The translations under genes and the position numbers were made by a program. A model generated the notes under the pieces. That model worked only from the letters and a program-made list of their open reading frames with translations, did no database searches and was not told the DNA's origin. This document shows positions 12,880 through 24,650 of a DNA stretch of 64,000 nt, one piece after another. Position 1 is the stretch's first letter. Every line of letters begins with the position of its first letter. This DNA is from Distichodus sexfasciatus (taxonomy: Eukaryota; Chordata; Actinopteri; Characiformes; Distichodontidae), in assembly GCA_032718565.1 (NCBI GenBank), contig JAVGVS010000011.1:2813123-2877122 (forward strand), given 5' to 3'.

Positions 12880-14817
12880 GTAACATGCTGTAACTTAACA
12901 GATGGAATCGAATTACGTTTGACATTGTGGCAAGAAGGCAGCACTATAAATAGGGCCGGGAATGACTCCAGCTATGCAGAAGAGGCTCTAGGGGAATTCT
13001 GTAAATTTAGTTCCCAAACACATGTCAAATATATTGTTAACTGTGACACGGCTGCTAAAATCAGCCTCAGTTTGTTTCAATCGATATTCTTATTGTTTTT
13101 TATTGCTTCTTGTGAGTTGACAAGCTTTACCCCACATTTATTTAGAATCTGTTGGTTTCCGATTCAAACAAGACCATTTCCCGAAAGAAACACAGCTGTA
13201 AAAGAATATTTTCTGAGCTTATCAGCGTCACCATTTCATGACTAAAAACTTTGCCAGCCTCATTGTTTTGTCTGTACAATGTGCTGGTGTTCACATTGTT
13301 TAAGACGTGTGAAGCATAAAATATGAAGGAAGGAAGGACTGCTACTGACTCAAGCATGGCACACGGACTGGTACACATTTCTCCTTCTAACAGCTTGTGA
13401 ATCCCAAGATCTTTTATGCCACTCATTGGTAGAAGAGATTTTGTGTCTAGTGCTGAGAAACTTAGAAGAGACATGTTATCTCACTGGACAGAGAAATTTA
13501 GTGGAGGGAAACTTGAATGAATTGATGGGTAAGAAAAAGTGAAAAACATGGAAGGAAACGTTGGACAGCAGTGTATAGAAAAAGATTACAAGAATACACC
13601 ACCAATACCAGCAAAAGAACCCAAACCAGAGATGCCTGGTCAGAGGAAAAACAGTCTCCGCCTCCTCCAAACCTTCCCTGTCTTTCATCACTTTGACCTC
13701 AAAAGCCATTATTTCTTCATCCTCCCAAAAGCTGAGTTTGTCCTCCAATCACAAGCACTTCCCCTAATTCAAGACCAGACCTCAGGGCTGGAGGAACAGC
13801 ATGTGCCACAATGACAGTTTCTTCAAGCTGGAGCACGGGAATGGTCACTACTAGGGCATCCATTCTGCCCACAGGGCTAGCTTCCTGCGAGGAGATTTCA
13901 GGCAGCATCACAAGGCTAATCGTAGCCGACTGCTGAGAGCGTTGCACAGTGGAACTAGAGCTTGGGGCTGGGTGGAGCGATGCTGGCCCCTGCAGTACTG
14001 GAGTGGTGGTACACTTGATGGATGGTGGGTTCAAAGAGGCAGTACTTGGAAAAACAGTTTGGAGGAGGCTCCTGGATGGATGTGTTACTCTTACCTGGTG
14101 TGCTTTACCAAAGATTTGGAATTACCACTGTGTACAGTAGATGGAGCTTACACTCTTCTCAACAGATGGCTTTAATCTCTGACCACAAAAAAGGCGTGTA
14201 TGAGAGAGTTTAAGTTGAGGACTGTACAAATATCCATGATGTAGAGGTTATGTGCCTTCAGAAGGACAAAATATACTTTTGACAATCAATTACAAAATTA
14301 AGTAAGTTTGTGCATTTTTTTATTTAATAATGCAAATAAAATAAAAAATACAACACAAGAGCGTGAAAAAGTTTGATTTACAAATGATAGTCATTTTTTT
14401 AATAGCATTCCAGCTATCAGTTAATAGCAGTTCCAGTATTTCTATAATACTATTTACCTACCAACATCACATGCCATTTTAATAACTTATTCTATTTTGA
14501 TTTACCTTAGTTTAATTAGAAAAAGGCTTAAAAATAAACTGTGAAAAACAAAGTTTACTTGTTTTAATAGCGGAACTGCCACTGAATGAACTGTGATTTG
14601 TTAGCTACCGCATAAATATATAAAAAGCAATGAAACAGAAATCACAGTATGTTGCAAAATTTAAAGCTTGCTGGTACAATAAAATACACACAAAGGTTAT
14701 AGGTTCAAGTCAGCAAAGTCCAGGTCCAATGTTTGGGTATTTTCAATGCTTCCAGTTCACAGATCCTGAAAACATCCTGATCTAATCCTCATCCTGCACC
14801 AAGTGTGGCTGATCAGC
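12880..14817. other. Spacer between ppp1r3a 5' end and ahcyl2-like 3' end
   Basis: The first hundred bases or so upstream of 12879 are presumably ppp1r3a leader and promoter. The middle part, 13476-14034, has two overlapping minus-strand open frames in different phases (separate entry). From 14250 to 14817 the DNA is AT-rich and probably the 3' UTR of the ahcyl2-like gene, with candidate AATAAA signals on the minus strand, for example at 14319-14324. Confidence 0.5.
13476..14034 (-). pseudogene. Unrecognised, possibly frameshifted minus-strand reading frame
   Basis: Two open minus-strand frames overlap at about 13717-13748. The upstream one (14034 to 13717) encodes a hydrophobic/acidic peptide including MDALVVTIPVLQLEETVIVA and GLELGEVLVIGGQ. 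The downstream one (13748 to 13476) continues with EDEEIMAFEVKVMKDREGLE and then a strong membrane-like stretch (FGFFCWYWWCILVIFFYTLL). A one-base shift near 13730 would join them. I do not recognise a family and see no clear splice sites. It could be a decayed gene, a fast-evolving small membrane protein, or chance. Nothing else supports expression. Confidence 0.2.
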
Positions 14818-16761
14818 TTAATACCTACAAAAACATGCATCACACCAGTGATAAAAATACAAAATATGTTTACTTATGAGTTAAATGATTACAACGTATA
14901 AAGGACCTAAGAGGTGGGCAAAATGGGCCATGATGGTTAAACCCTCACATTACTTTTACATTTTTTAATATTATTTGTAAATAAATACAGAATGATGTTC
15001 ACCTGTAATAACCTGGCTTGAAGGGGCCACTTTTATTCACACCCAGGTACTTAGCCTGATCATCTGTGAGCTCCGTCAGGTGGGCATCAAAACCCGGGAG
15101 ATGTAGAACTGCAACATACTCATCTGCACGTGAACACAGTCTGATTGAGATTTACTTAACATTTAAAGACAGACAAACATGGGCATGAATCTCTATAGCA
15201 TTCCTTACCCATTTTCTTTGGAAACAAATAAATATCTTGCTTGTAGCGGCCTTCAGGTGCATTAAAGAGTTCAATCAGTGACAAAACCTAAAGAGGCAGA
15301 AAAGCTCATGAATACAGTGTTCAATATATGGAATGTTTAAAGCCATGCTTTATTTTATGTATGTGGTTAAAAATAGAAAAATATCCTTTTAACTTAACAA
15401 ACTGTACACACCTGAGTTGTGGCTGTGATGGACAGCACATAAACCGGCACAGATGAGCAGCTCAAATTTAGGAGGTGACCCTTAAATCAGATACAAAGTC
15501 ATGTTACACACACACATCATCTAACCCATTACTAGGCTTAAAATGCTTTCGTGCTGTCATTTTATAGAAGAGCAAAGTAACTGCTACTGTCGTTATGAAC
15601 TGATTGATATGTTTTTGTGTTGACAAGCTACTAACCTTTGCTAACAGCACTACTGTCCTGCCATCGGGCCAGATGATGCGATCCACATGTGTCCTGACTC
15701 GTCGCCAAGTCAGCTCTGGTGTCATCAGACTGGCCTGAGAACAAGAGTCCATATATACATAACTAAACATTACCACACCGATCTGTGATCAGCTCCACAA
15801 ATTCTGCAGCAGCATACATAAGAATTAGAAACATCAAATTCTGATCCCAAATTTTGATCAAAATTATACAGATTTGATTTCAATGTAAAGTATTTCACAA
15901 AAGTGATGCGCAACATATCTTTAATGTAAAATACTGTACACACCTATAGATATAAAATCTCAGACATACACAACGGAACAGCATATGCACTACACGTACA
16001 GTATATTTACACTTCTTCAATGCTTAAATGCTTGAGGATAGATGTGCTAGATATAAAGTCGCCAATTAAACTTTTGGTCTAGATCTCATTTCTGAGCCTT
16101 GATTTTACCACATCTATCTCTGTATTGGAGTGTCCCATATTGCAGATGATGCAGCCGCTCTTCGTCCTGTCCAGATGTTCCCGCAGGACCACATTCTTAT
16201 TTCCTGGGAGAACAAATGTAAAAGCATTAACAGGAAAACTGATGTGTTTTTGGCTAATTATTCTGGCACCTATGGGCATTCCTGAATAAAGTAATCTTTC
16301 ATTTAAATGAAAAATATCTGTATTTATTTTTATTTTGTCTTAAGTAAGAAGGATTTTCTCACAAACCTGAGTTTCTGATTTTGCCTGATAACTAGAGTTA
16401 TCTCACGCCTGCTCATGCATTTAAGTGAGAAGCAAAATAGCACCCGGGTGACTAGACTGAATATGGAGACTTTACCTGTGCAGGTGATCACAATGTCCAC
16501 CATACTGATGACCTCATTCAGCCTGGCCAGTTGGAAGCCATCCGTGCTAAGTAAGATATAGATACGCAAAGATAATACAAATCATATGCATGTGCCTGCA
16601 TGCTTGATTAATTTCCTTATATATGCGTGGTGGTGTAGATTAAAATTAAATTGTAAGTTGTGTGTGTTACCTGGCCTGTAAAGCACAAATTGGATCGGTT
16701 TCTGTCACATAGACAATTGCACCCATTCCTTTAAGAGCAGCACAGCAACCTTTTCCCACCT

Positions 16762-16792
<31 letters not shown>

Positions 16793-19700
16793 CACACACA
16801 CACACAGATTAAGTAAAAGAGCATAACAGAGTGTACTCTGCTAATAACAACCTTCTATAATTTTTAATAAGTACCTCTCCATATCCACAGACAACCACCT
16901 GTTTCCCACTTAAAGTTACATCAGTGGTCCTCTTTAGACTGGCAATTTTGCAAAGGAAAATAACAATTAAATCAGACATTATTTATTGAAATGAAAATTA
17001 TGTCTGGTGTCCGGCATGTTGACCTATATGTATGCTTATATTAAAGCGTATGCAATTACCCATCCAGTACAGACTCCTTGCAGCAGTAATAGTTGTCGAA
17101 CATCTCTTTTATGACCGACTCGTTTGCATTTATGGCTGGACTGCAGAGTTTGCCAGCCTTATACAAGTTATAGAGTCTAAATAAATGAAAAAAGTTACTC
17201 GAAGCTGTCTGAAATAAACCATACTATAATTCAAAAGAAGAGCAAGCACAAGGTTTACAGCCACCTGTGAACTCCAGCCACACTTTCTTCAACAATGCCC
17301 TTGATGTTGTGAAAAAGGTGAGGGTATTTCTTATAGATCCAGTGTGTCATGTCTCCTCCGTCATCCAGAATCTGTAATGAGAGGAGAAAAGTGACCAAGT
17401 CCGGTAAATCTGCTAAAATTAATCTTTTGGCTGCAGACTGCCAATTATACGTTATGTTGCACAGAAAGTCAGGAAAAAGCTTTGATTAGTAGGTTCTAAT
17501 AAGCAGAATGATAGATTTGCAAAATGTATGGTTTTGAAACAAATGTTGTATTTGGATACTGTTGTTGGTACAGTTTTTTCTTTTGTTAAAACATGACGTA
17601 TATTAAAATATAAATAGATTATAATTTAGAATGGTTTGGTTGAATTATATCTTTCAAACACTGACTGGATGTCCTGTGAACATCTCTCCAAGACCATTTT
17701 GGCCTCACAAAATATGACAATGACATTGGGAGGTTTTAAAAATAAGGCTCTGTTCTTTACCAGGTTTGGCTCCCAGCCCTCCACATTAACACACCTATCA
17801 ATACACCAGAAGTAATCGTCCTCAGACTCTCCTTTCCATGCAAACACTGGAACACCTGTCAAACACACAAGCAGTTAAACATGTGACATAATATAAGAAT
17901 CTCAGCCCTAACCCTGACATACAACACTGTTGAAACCTGGGAAAGTATTGATGTTTTTTGAGGGTGTGACGTTCCTGTGTAATGGGAGAAAACACACCCT
18001 TCCTTTTATTGAGTCGCCTTCTTTTTGAAAACGCTTCTCAATTCTTTCACAGTTAACTCTTAGTATCTCAGAAAACTTGCCATCTATCATGCAGGCTGCA
18101 GGATTCATGATGTTTGGACTGGTTTTAGCGCCTTGTGGTTGGATCTTGAACCTGTGCAGTGCTACGTCTCCAAACTGGCGTACCGTCCGCAACACAGAAG
18201 GAGAAGAGCCCGACCTGGTGCTGCAACAGGGGATATGGGACATCTGCTGGCCCATCATGAAAAATGGACTAAAGGATCTGCTTTGTACCCGTGACGACAA
18301 GGAATACTTCAGCAGTCAAGTCGTTGGGATTGCACAGTGGATGATGGTGACATCCCTGTCTGTCACCCTGACTGGACTGGCCATGGCACTGGGAGCTCAC
18401 TGCTGTTCAGACAGACAGAAATGTGTGATTGCAGGTCTTGGGGGAGTTCTTCTCTCATGTTCAGGAGTTCTGGCTATCGTTCCCATTGCATGGTACGCCT
18501 ATATGCTTCCTAACATTCATTCCCCGTCACCCGACATCCGAGTGGGACACTGCATAGTACTGGGATGCTTCGGTGGAGGTATGGAAGTGCTGAGTGGGAT
18601 TTTCACACTTGTCAGTGTTGGCAGAAATTGCAATAACATTCCATATATTAAACATTCATCAAAGTATGATGTTAATGATGACGACGACGATGTTGGATTG
18701 TGAAAGATGGACATTTTTTACACTTTAAGCTATATGGATGAAATACTAGTCTGCTTTTAATGGAAAAAAGGAAAAAAATTGAATTTACATTAGCAATTAG
18801 CCATGAAAATGTAAAAATATCAGGAAATTGTGTTTGTAATTACTCTCTCTGTTATTAGTAATCAATTTATTCTCCATGGTGTACTGTTCTAGGTTTCAAC
18901 AAACAATAAATGACATAAAAGGGAATCATATTACATGAAACCACTGGCAGATCATTAGCTTTTTTCTTCAACTTCCACCCTTTTTTGTAAGACAATAATT
19001 CAGTCGTTGGGCTTGGTATGCTGCTTTAAAAATGAAAGTCTATGTTGAACTACTTTTAGTGCAATTTTAAATTCAATGTCAATGTCCCACTGTTTATCAG
19101 AGGCTCCTACAATACACAGCAACTTATATTTCCCACAGACAGATACTAGTTTCCGTGGAGTGACATGGGGCTAAGGGTCTTGTTCAGAGTCCTAATAGTT
19201 TTTTATGTCCAGCTTTTTCACTCCTATAGAATTTGAACCTGGGGTGATGGTAGTCTAGTGGTAGGATGCTCATCTCTGGGCCAAGAGGTTGTGGGTTCAA
19301 GTCCTACCTGCAACACTAGCATCATAGGACCCCTGAGCAAGACCCTTAACCCTTAAGTTGCTCCAAGGAAACTGTCCCTGTAATTAGGAAATGGAAGTCA
19401 TTCTGGATAAGAATGTTATAAATTAAAAAAAACATCCAAAAAAGCACCACCCGGTGTTTATGACCCGGTGCCTACCTCCCTCTGCCAGAGCTGCTGCCAC
19501 TTCATTTTGGATGGAGTAGATATTACATGCAGCCCATCTACACTGGGCTCCCAGAATCAACAGAGTTTCCATGAGAACCTAACAAACAGATGCATGTAAG
19601 CCTTGAGCCTTGTAAGCCGGGCTACAGTGCTCACAGCCAAAGCATTAGCATTAGTTGTGTAGTTTCCCAGAACCTATAGGTGGTTATTTTTGTAGCTTGT

Positions 19701-21850
19701 GTATTTTGCATCCAACAAGGAGAGATACTCACTGCAGTGTGAGCCGTAATGTGGGTACAACCCACTATTCTGGCACCTGCCAGAGGTTTCTCACCCTGGC
19801 CTGCTTTCCTCAGCATCATCAGGGCTGGCATCTCTAACCAAAGAGAAGTAGAATTATGTGCACACATCTAGTTTGGCACCCAGACCAGACTGTAGTTCGA
19901 GTTGTTCAGAATACAAATGGATGTACTGTACCTCGCTCTGCCATTTCTATCAATTTACGACCAAAGGCAGCCTGATGAATGTCCTTAACACAGAAATCTT
20001 TACTTCCCTGAGAATTGCTCTGCTCGTTGTCTCGAGGCGAGGCCTCATCTTCAGAGCTCTCTTGTGTTCAAATCAATCAGGTACATTGGGAAAAAGAAGT
20101 TATTAAACATATATTAAATAGACAGGTTCTCTATATTGCATGGATGTGTTGAATAATACCATCATCATCATTTGTTGGATGAATATCATGGATCATCATT
20201 TGATTACTACTAATATCTTTTTATTTTGAAGGGCGTGATGAAGGCAATGATGACATTTGGGCTGTTACCTGTGATATAACTTGAGGATTCTGATACAGAG
20301 CGTGAAAGTGAGCGATGGCCCGTTTTAGTCAGCCTTTCGTTGAACTCCTGTGTTTGCTCTGGGACCTCATTTTGCTGTGAGGCAGAGAAATGAAAGCTCA
20401 CATTCAGAAATAAAGTGACTCTTGTGAGGTGGACAAATGAGGGAGTGCTGTGGCTTCTTACAATTGTCTGTGTTTGTACACAGTTCAAAGCAGTAGGACA
20501 TGAAATATGACACTGTGTTTTTATTACAGCGCATTCAAATGTGACAATGAATTCAAATAATTACTCAGAAAACCAAAGAAATTGCTTTATTCTACAGTCT
20601 ACTGGACTGTAGAATAAATCTGACCTTTTCTTTCACGAATAATGATTGAGCGATTCAAAACTTTTAAATGGATATCTGCTTAATCGGACATTGTGCATAA
20701 AAAGTTTAAATCTTTATTCTGTGTGAAGCGAGACCATTACAAATTACTTATTGGTTTCATCAGAGATCATTCAATTTTTTCAGGATTTCACTGATTCTTG
20801 TAAGAATCTTATTTAAAATGATTAATTTGTCTACTGTTAGTTATTCAGTTCTATTCAATTCAATTTTATTTATATAACGCTCTTAACAACAGTCATTATT
20901 ACAAAGTGCTTTACCCATAACCGGCCCAAACCCCCAACAGGTAAGCCTGAGGCGACAGTGGCATGGAAAAACTCCCTCTAGTAGGAAGAAACCTTCAGAG
21001 GAACCAAGACTCAAAAGGGGACCCCATCCTCCTCCTCTGGGCGACCGGTTGCATGTACATTTAATACACAGTAAACATTAGTTCAAGATTAATCGTTAAT
21101 GAATAATTTTTAAAGAAGTGAAGATATAAAAATAGGCCAAGGGACGCTTTCGAATCCCAAGCCGTTGTTATTAGATACTATTATTAGAATATTATTGGAA
21201 TACTACAATGAGTTCTCTAGGTTATTAGTGAATAGTCTTTGGACTATTGTCTCTTATTTAATACCTGTACTCTATGCAAATTGAAAAAATGCATTATATA
21301 TTTTGATATATTTCATACATTTTATCGTATGTTCTAAAAACATTAATAGAAGAAATGTCATACATCAACAAAACTCCATCTATAAGCATTTTAATCTAGC
21401 AATGTCTTCCACCTTCTCCCAGTAATCCAGCTTTCAGACTAATCAGACCCCTTAATCCACTAACTGGTCAACCAATCCACCATTAACCTAATCCATAACT
21501 GAAACTAAACTAAGAAGGACTTCATTAAACTTAACTTTAATATGTTTCCCCAAAGCTATCCCATAATTAAGGCTTACTCTCTCTGCCCTGGGCGCCTCTT
21601 GGATCGTGCCCTCAGCAGCTGCAGAAGCTTCTTCTCTGCTACGCAGGTAAGCAGATCTACGGGCTTCAGCCGCCTCCAGCATCCGCAGTAGCAACGACCC
21701 TGTGGAAGATTTCGCATTTCGTTCACTGACTGGTGATTCTACATTGAGATTCTCCCGTTCTTGTCCACTGCTAAGTGCAGTGGGTGCTGCTTCTGGTCCC
21801 GACTGAGAGTTTTCCTTCAAAATCCAGTCCACTACAGTGTCGTCAGCCAT
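14818..21850 (-). CDS. ahcyl2: ahcyl2-like: S-adenosylhomocysteine hydrolase-like protein (IRBIT family)
   Basis: Seventeen coding exons: 21578-21850, 20269-20374, 19932-20060, 19733-19833, 19476-19578, 17761-17855, 17265-17371, 17060-17176, 16875-16938, 16671-16759, 16476-16546, 16109-16203, 15636-15734, 15412-15480, 15209-15287, 15003-15123 and 14818-14824, giving 574 aa. The last coding exon is only 7 bases and completes the C-terminal RY. The AHCY fold is intact, with GCTHITAHTA, FAWKGESEDD, the NAD-binding VVVCGYGEVGKGCCAALKG, CNMGHSNTEIDV and HLTELTDDQAKYLG. The family is catalytically inactive toward SAH and regulates IP3 receptors and ion transporters through the serine-rich N terminus. 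Here that region (RSLSRSVSESSSYIT, then SSEDEASPRD) is shorter than in human AHCYL1/2. VPVFAWK, CRWAACNIYS and NVEGWEPN favour AHCYL2 over AHCYL1. Exon 1 (91 aa) is inferred from an AGA/GTAAGC donor and matching phase, and is less certain. A plus-strand claudin sits in intron 5. Confidence 0.93.
16761..16806. repeat. (CA)n microsatellite abutting a splice acceptor
   Basis: This is a nearly pure CA run on the plus strand. Read on the minus strand it is (TG)n running straight into the TAG acceptor of ahcyl2-like exon 10, which starts at 16759. Confidence 0.9.
18089..18703 (+). CDS. Claudin, claudin-23-like, single exon, nested in an ahcyl2-like intron
   Basis: This intronless frame of 204 aa encodes a four-pass tight-junction protein. 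Transmembrane segment 1 is FMMFGLVLAPCGWILNL. The first extracellular loop carries the claudin signature: W30, then G48-I49-W50 (GIW instead of the usual GLW), C53 and C66. Later segments include MMVTSLSVTLTGLAMALGA, CVIAGLGGVLLSCSGVLAIV and a fourth near CIVLGCFGGGMEVLSGIFTLV. APCG-x-x-LNL, WMMVTSL and IVPIAWY point to the claudin-23 group. The C-terminal tail is short and acidic (DVNDDDDDVGL), unlike the long tail of mammalian claudin-23. I chose the ATG at 18089; the frame stays open 12 bases upstream without another ATG. It lies entirely inside the host intron 17856-19475 on the opposite strand, so host and guest transcription would be antisense. Confidence 0.93.
   Translation: MQAAGFMMFGLVLAPCGWILNLCSATSPNWRTVRNTEGEEPDLVLQQGIWDICWPIMKNGLKDLLCTRDDKEYFSSQVVGIAQWMMVTSLSVTLTGLAMALGAHCCSDRQKCVIAGLGGVLLSCSGVLAIVPIAWYAYMLPNIHSPSPDIRVGHCIVLGCFGGGMEVLSGIFTLVSVGRNCNNIPYIKHSSKYDVNDDDDDVGL
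18905..18910 (+). terminator. Polyadenylation signal AATAAA for the claudin
   Basis: AATAAA lies about 200 bases downstream of the claudin stop in an AT-rich 3' region. No nearer canonical hexamer was noticed. Confidence 0.5.
19240..19440 (+). repeat. tRNA-derived SINE, family A
   Basis: The box A-like 'tagtctagtggtaggatgct' and box B 'gggttcaagtcc' are correctly spaced. They are followed by 'ctgagcaagacccttaaccc', 'aaactgtccctgtaattagg' and 'aaatggaagtcattctggat'. The same body is found inverted at 45905-46115. It lies in the ahcyl2-like intron between the claudin and exon 5. Confidence 0.8.
20850..21060 (+). repeat. Widely dispersed teleost interspersed repeat
   Basis: It starts 'ttcaattcaattttatttat' and continues 'aaagtgctttaccca', 'aggcgacagtggcatggaaa', 'actccctctagtaggaagaa' and 'accttcagaggaaccaagac'. 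This combination is a very common dispersed repeat in fish genomes. I cannot name the family. It is in the first intron of the ahcyl2-like gene. Confidence 0.75.
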
Positions 21851-22293
21851 GGTAAACCGCTGCCAGCTTGGTTGATGGGGTTGGTCTGGTGAGTTTGTGT
21901 CCTTGTCCTGCTAGTCCTTGGAGTGTGTCAAAAAGGTGTCAACATTAACATCCTGACCAGTGATTATACAAACACACAAAAGAGCATGAGGGTGAATGAG
22001 GGTTGGCAGATGTAGCGTTACTAGAGTAGGTTTTGAGCTCAGAAATGATCTTACAGATATTTGGAATGTAGGCCAAAATTTGTATTGCTGTAAAAATGAA
22101 GTATTTAAGTTCTTTTTATTTTAAGCAGCCTCAACAAGAACATTTCACAGCTAGCGTAAGTTCTGTTAGTTTTAACTGCAGGCCTGTTTATATCAAAACA
22201 AGTGCACATACATTTACAAGGACGTTTTGCAATCTGACCTTTTCCAAGTAAAAGTGCCATAAATATAAATGAATCAAATGTGATACATAAGGA

Positions 22294-22762
22294 TAGGGCT
22301 GGATTAACATGGTGTGGGGCCCCTGGGCAACTACACCTCAAGGCCCCTCCCCCACTAACCCCCAAACGCCTAAACCCCTACCTACAGCCCCAGCAAAAAC
22401 ATAATAAAGCGCTCTGCAAAACAGCTACATTCTTTTCCTGTCTTTTATTGCAACCGCTCAAGTATTGGCGATCAATTTTTAGTTTTACTGTAGCCTAGAC
22501 CACAAGAATTTTTGACGTGCAGTGTAGACAAACTAATTCTGAATGCAATACTGCTTTAAAAAATGGTTCTTTGTGTGTTCTCTATTTAGAAAATTATATT
22601 TTTTAATGATTACTGTATGATCTGTATGCGTCAATTCCAGTGAATAATATAAAAATTATTAAAAGATATTTAAAGGTCTACTTGTGCTAAATGATGGGGG
22701 CCCCCCATTGGCCGGGGCCCCTGGGCACTTGCCCGATTAAGTCTATGGAAAATCAGGCCTTG
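22294..22762. mobile_element. Non-autonomous hAT-type DNA transposon with 8-bp target duplication
   Basis: The 469 bp element is flanked on both sides by the identical 8 bp CATAAGGA (22286-22293 and 22763-22770). The ends are imperfect inverted repeats: TAGGGCTGGATTAAC on the left, and CAAGGCCTGATTTTCC on the right read inward. GC-rich subterminal 'ggggcccctgggca' blocks occur near both ends in the same orientation. There is no transposase frame. An 8-bp duplication and CA/TA-RGGC ends are typical of hAT elements. Confidence 0.85.
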
Positions 22763-23399
22763 CATAAGGAACGCCATTTTCTTATCTTTGGAGCCGTGCT
22801 CTTGGTTCCTAATAATAATTAATGTGCTTTTATTTAAAATAAAACTTAGTAAAGAGCATTGTGTCCGATTTTAGATTTCTAACTGCTAACGTTTGTTTTG
22901 AGAGTCAACATTCCAAGGAGTAGAAGAGCGACACTGCTGTGTGCATGACCACAATGTCTTTATCTAATATACAGCCTTAATAAATGACACAGCTCTATGA
23001 TTCTGGTGAGAGTTATCATCCAAAACTCTGACAACATTTAATGTCAGAAATGACCATTTGATTTGTTTTAAACCCCCGGGACCAGCCTAGAAAAAAACAA
23101 CTTGAGTTTACAGAAAACACACTTTGTTGGTGGCTACACAAAGAGTGGCACAATACAGCTGTAGCATCTATTAAACACATCAATGCCTTTTTGATATTTC
23201 TAACCGTGTGATTGCAGCTGATTGTTGCTGTACTTCATTGTAAGGCTTGTCAATATTGTGAAATACAGTTTTCTCAATATTCTACACAGTTCTGTGTAAT
23301 TTGTAAAATGATTTGTAACACAATTAATTGTATTAATGTACTACTACAAAGAAAGTTTCAGTTTGTCCAATCAGTTCCGTCTATTTCTGCTTCCATTTG

Positions 23400-23475
23400 T
23401 GTTCCACAATGCATTGTGGTGCACTGTGTGCTGTGATGTGGAGTGTTCACAATGACAAATAATCACTCACTTTCA
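23400..23475 (+). repeat. Fragment of tRNA-derived SINE family B (3' part)
   Basis: 'attgtggtgcactgtgtgct' followed by 'gttcacaatgacaaataatc' and 'actcactttc' matches the 3' part of the copies at 54900-55190 and 58138-58345. Only the tail remains here. Confidence 0.7.
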
Positions 23476-24650
23476 CTTTTACTTTCACTTGTCTTTACAC
23501 ATACTTTTAATACTGAACGTTTAAATTCATTGAATTTTTCTTCAAAGCTGCCTTACTGAAGTAATCTTTAGTATTCCTTACCAAACCAAACATCAGCATA
23601 CTACAGGTGACATTTAGTTCACGTAAACAAAAGTTAGACTTGGACAGATGTACATGGAGAAATGAGTGGAAATAAGTGATTAATAAATATTACAGTCAAA
23701 ACAATTATGTGGTTGCCAGTGGTTTCTCAAGTGATAATATTCATATCTTTTTTTATTGTCAATATTTTAAACACAGCAGGTCCATGCTGGAAAACTCAAA
23801 ACTGTGCCACAATTACTATGCTGCATCTTTTATTCATCTCATCCAATCAAGTATGAATTCCAGATTCATCACGCTGTCCCTGTCGCTGCAAGAGCCATTA
23901 AACGGGAATAGATACTGTATGCCACCGAAAATAATACAAAACTAGGCCGGAAATTATTCTCATTCACCACTGGACTTAAAGTCTCATATACGAAACTGAT
24001 TCACAATATTGATTACTAAACTTGCAATAAGGAAACAGCCTGTGTTGTATAAAGACATTTAGGTCTGTTCCCAATATCTATTATTTATTATTCATGGCAC
24101 ACATATATAAATGTTTAATGTTGGAACTGGAGTGCTGAATAACATTAAAATTATGTAACTGCATATCTGTGTTGCACCCATCACATCTTCCCTCAACTCA
24201 CTGGTAGAACTAGGTTTACAATAAAAACAACAGGCTAGAATAAAAATATTCATTTTCACTTGTCTGCATAATTTGATATTTTAGTTTGCCCATAATAAAA
24301 ATAACAAAGGTAATCAATAAGTAAATAATAAAAATAAACAAACTGATTAACTTAGCTTAGCACAGGAAAGCTTTGAAAAGAACCGCAGTGCTTCTTCCGG
24401 TCCAGTAGAGGTCATCATGACACGTTTTAGTACCTAGTGCACGCATGGAGCCGGCCTTCACGATGCCAAAGCTCCTACTGCTGACCGAAAAGAGCAAAAA
24501 TGTCTACAAATACAACTGTAGTCCAAGTTTCATTGAATTCCTATTTGAACAGATCCACTTTAATAATCCATGTTATCGGTCCGGATCCCTGGAGATGCTT
24601 AAGAGTTTCTAAAGCGGAAACCATCTGTTTCTGAGAGTCGCCTTTCGTCA

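Larger units (their letters stand above)
21851..24650. other. Spacer between ahcyl2-like 5' end and cacna2d4 3' end
   Basis: It contains the ahcyl2-like promoter side (21851-22100, no clear CpG island), a hAT-type miniature transposon at 22294-22762, a SINE fragment at 23400-23475, and AT-rich DNA to the cacna2d4 stop codon that probably includes its 3' UTR. No convincing gene was seen. Confidence 0.55.

Noticed and set aside
12374..12883. 169-residue plus-strand frame over ppp1r3a exon 1
   Set aside because: It is the antisense shadow of an exon that clearly encodes RVSF and CBM21 on the minus strand.
18077..18088. Upstream extension of the claudin start
   Set aside because: The extra four codons begin with TTG. 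The ATG at 18089 gives a normal claudin N terminus.
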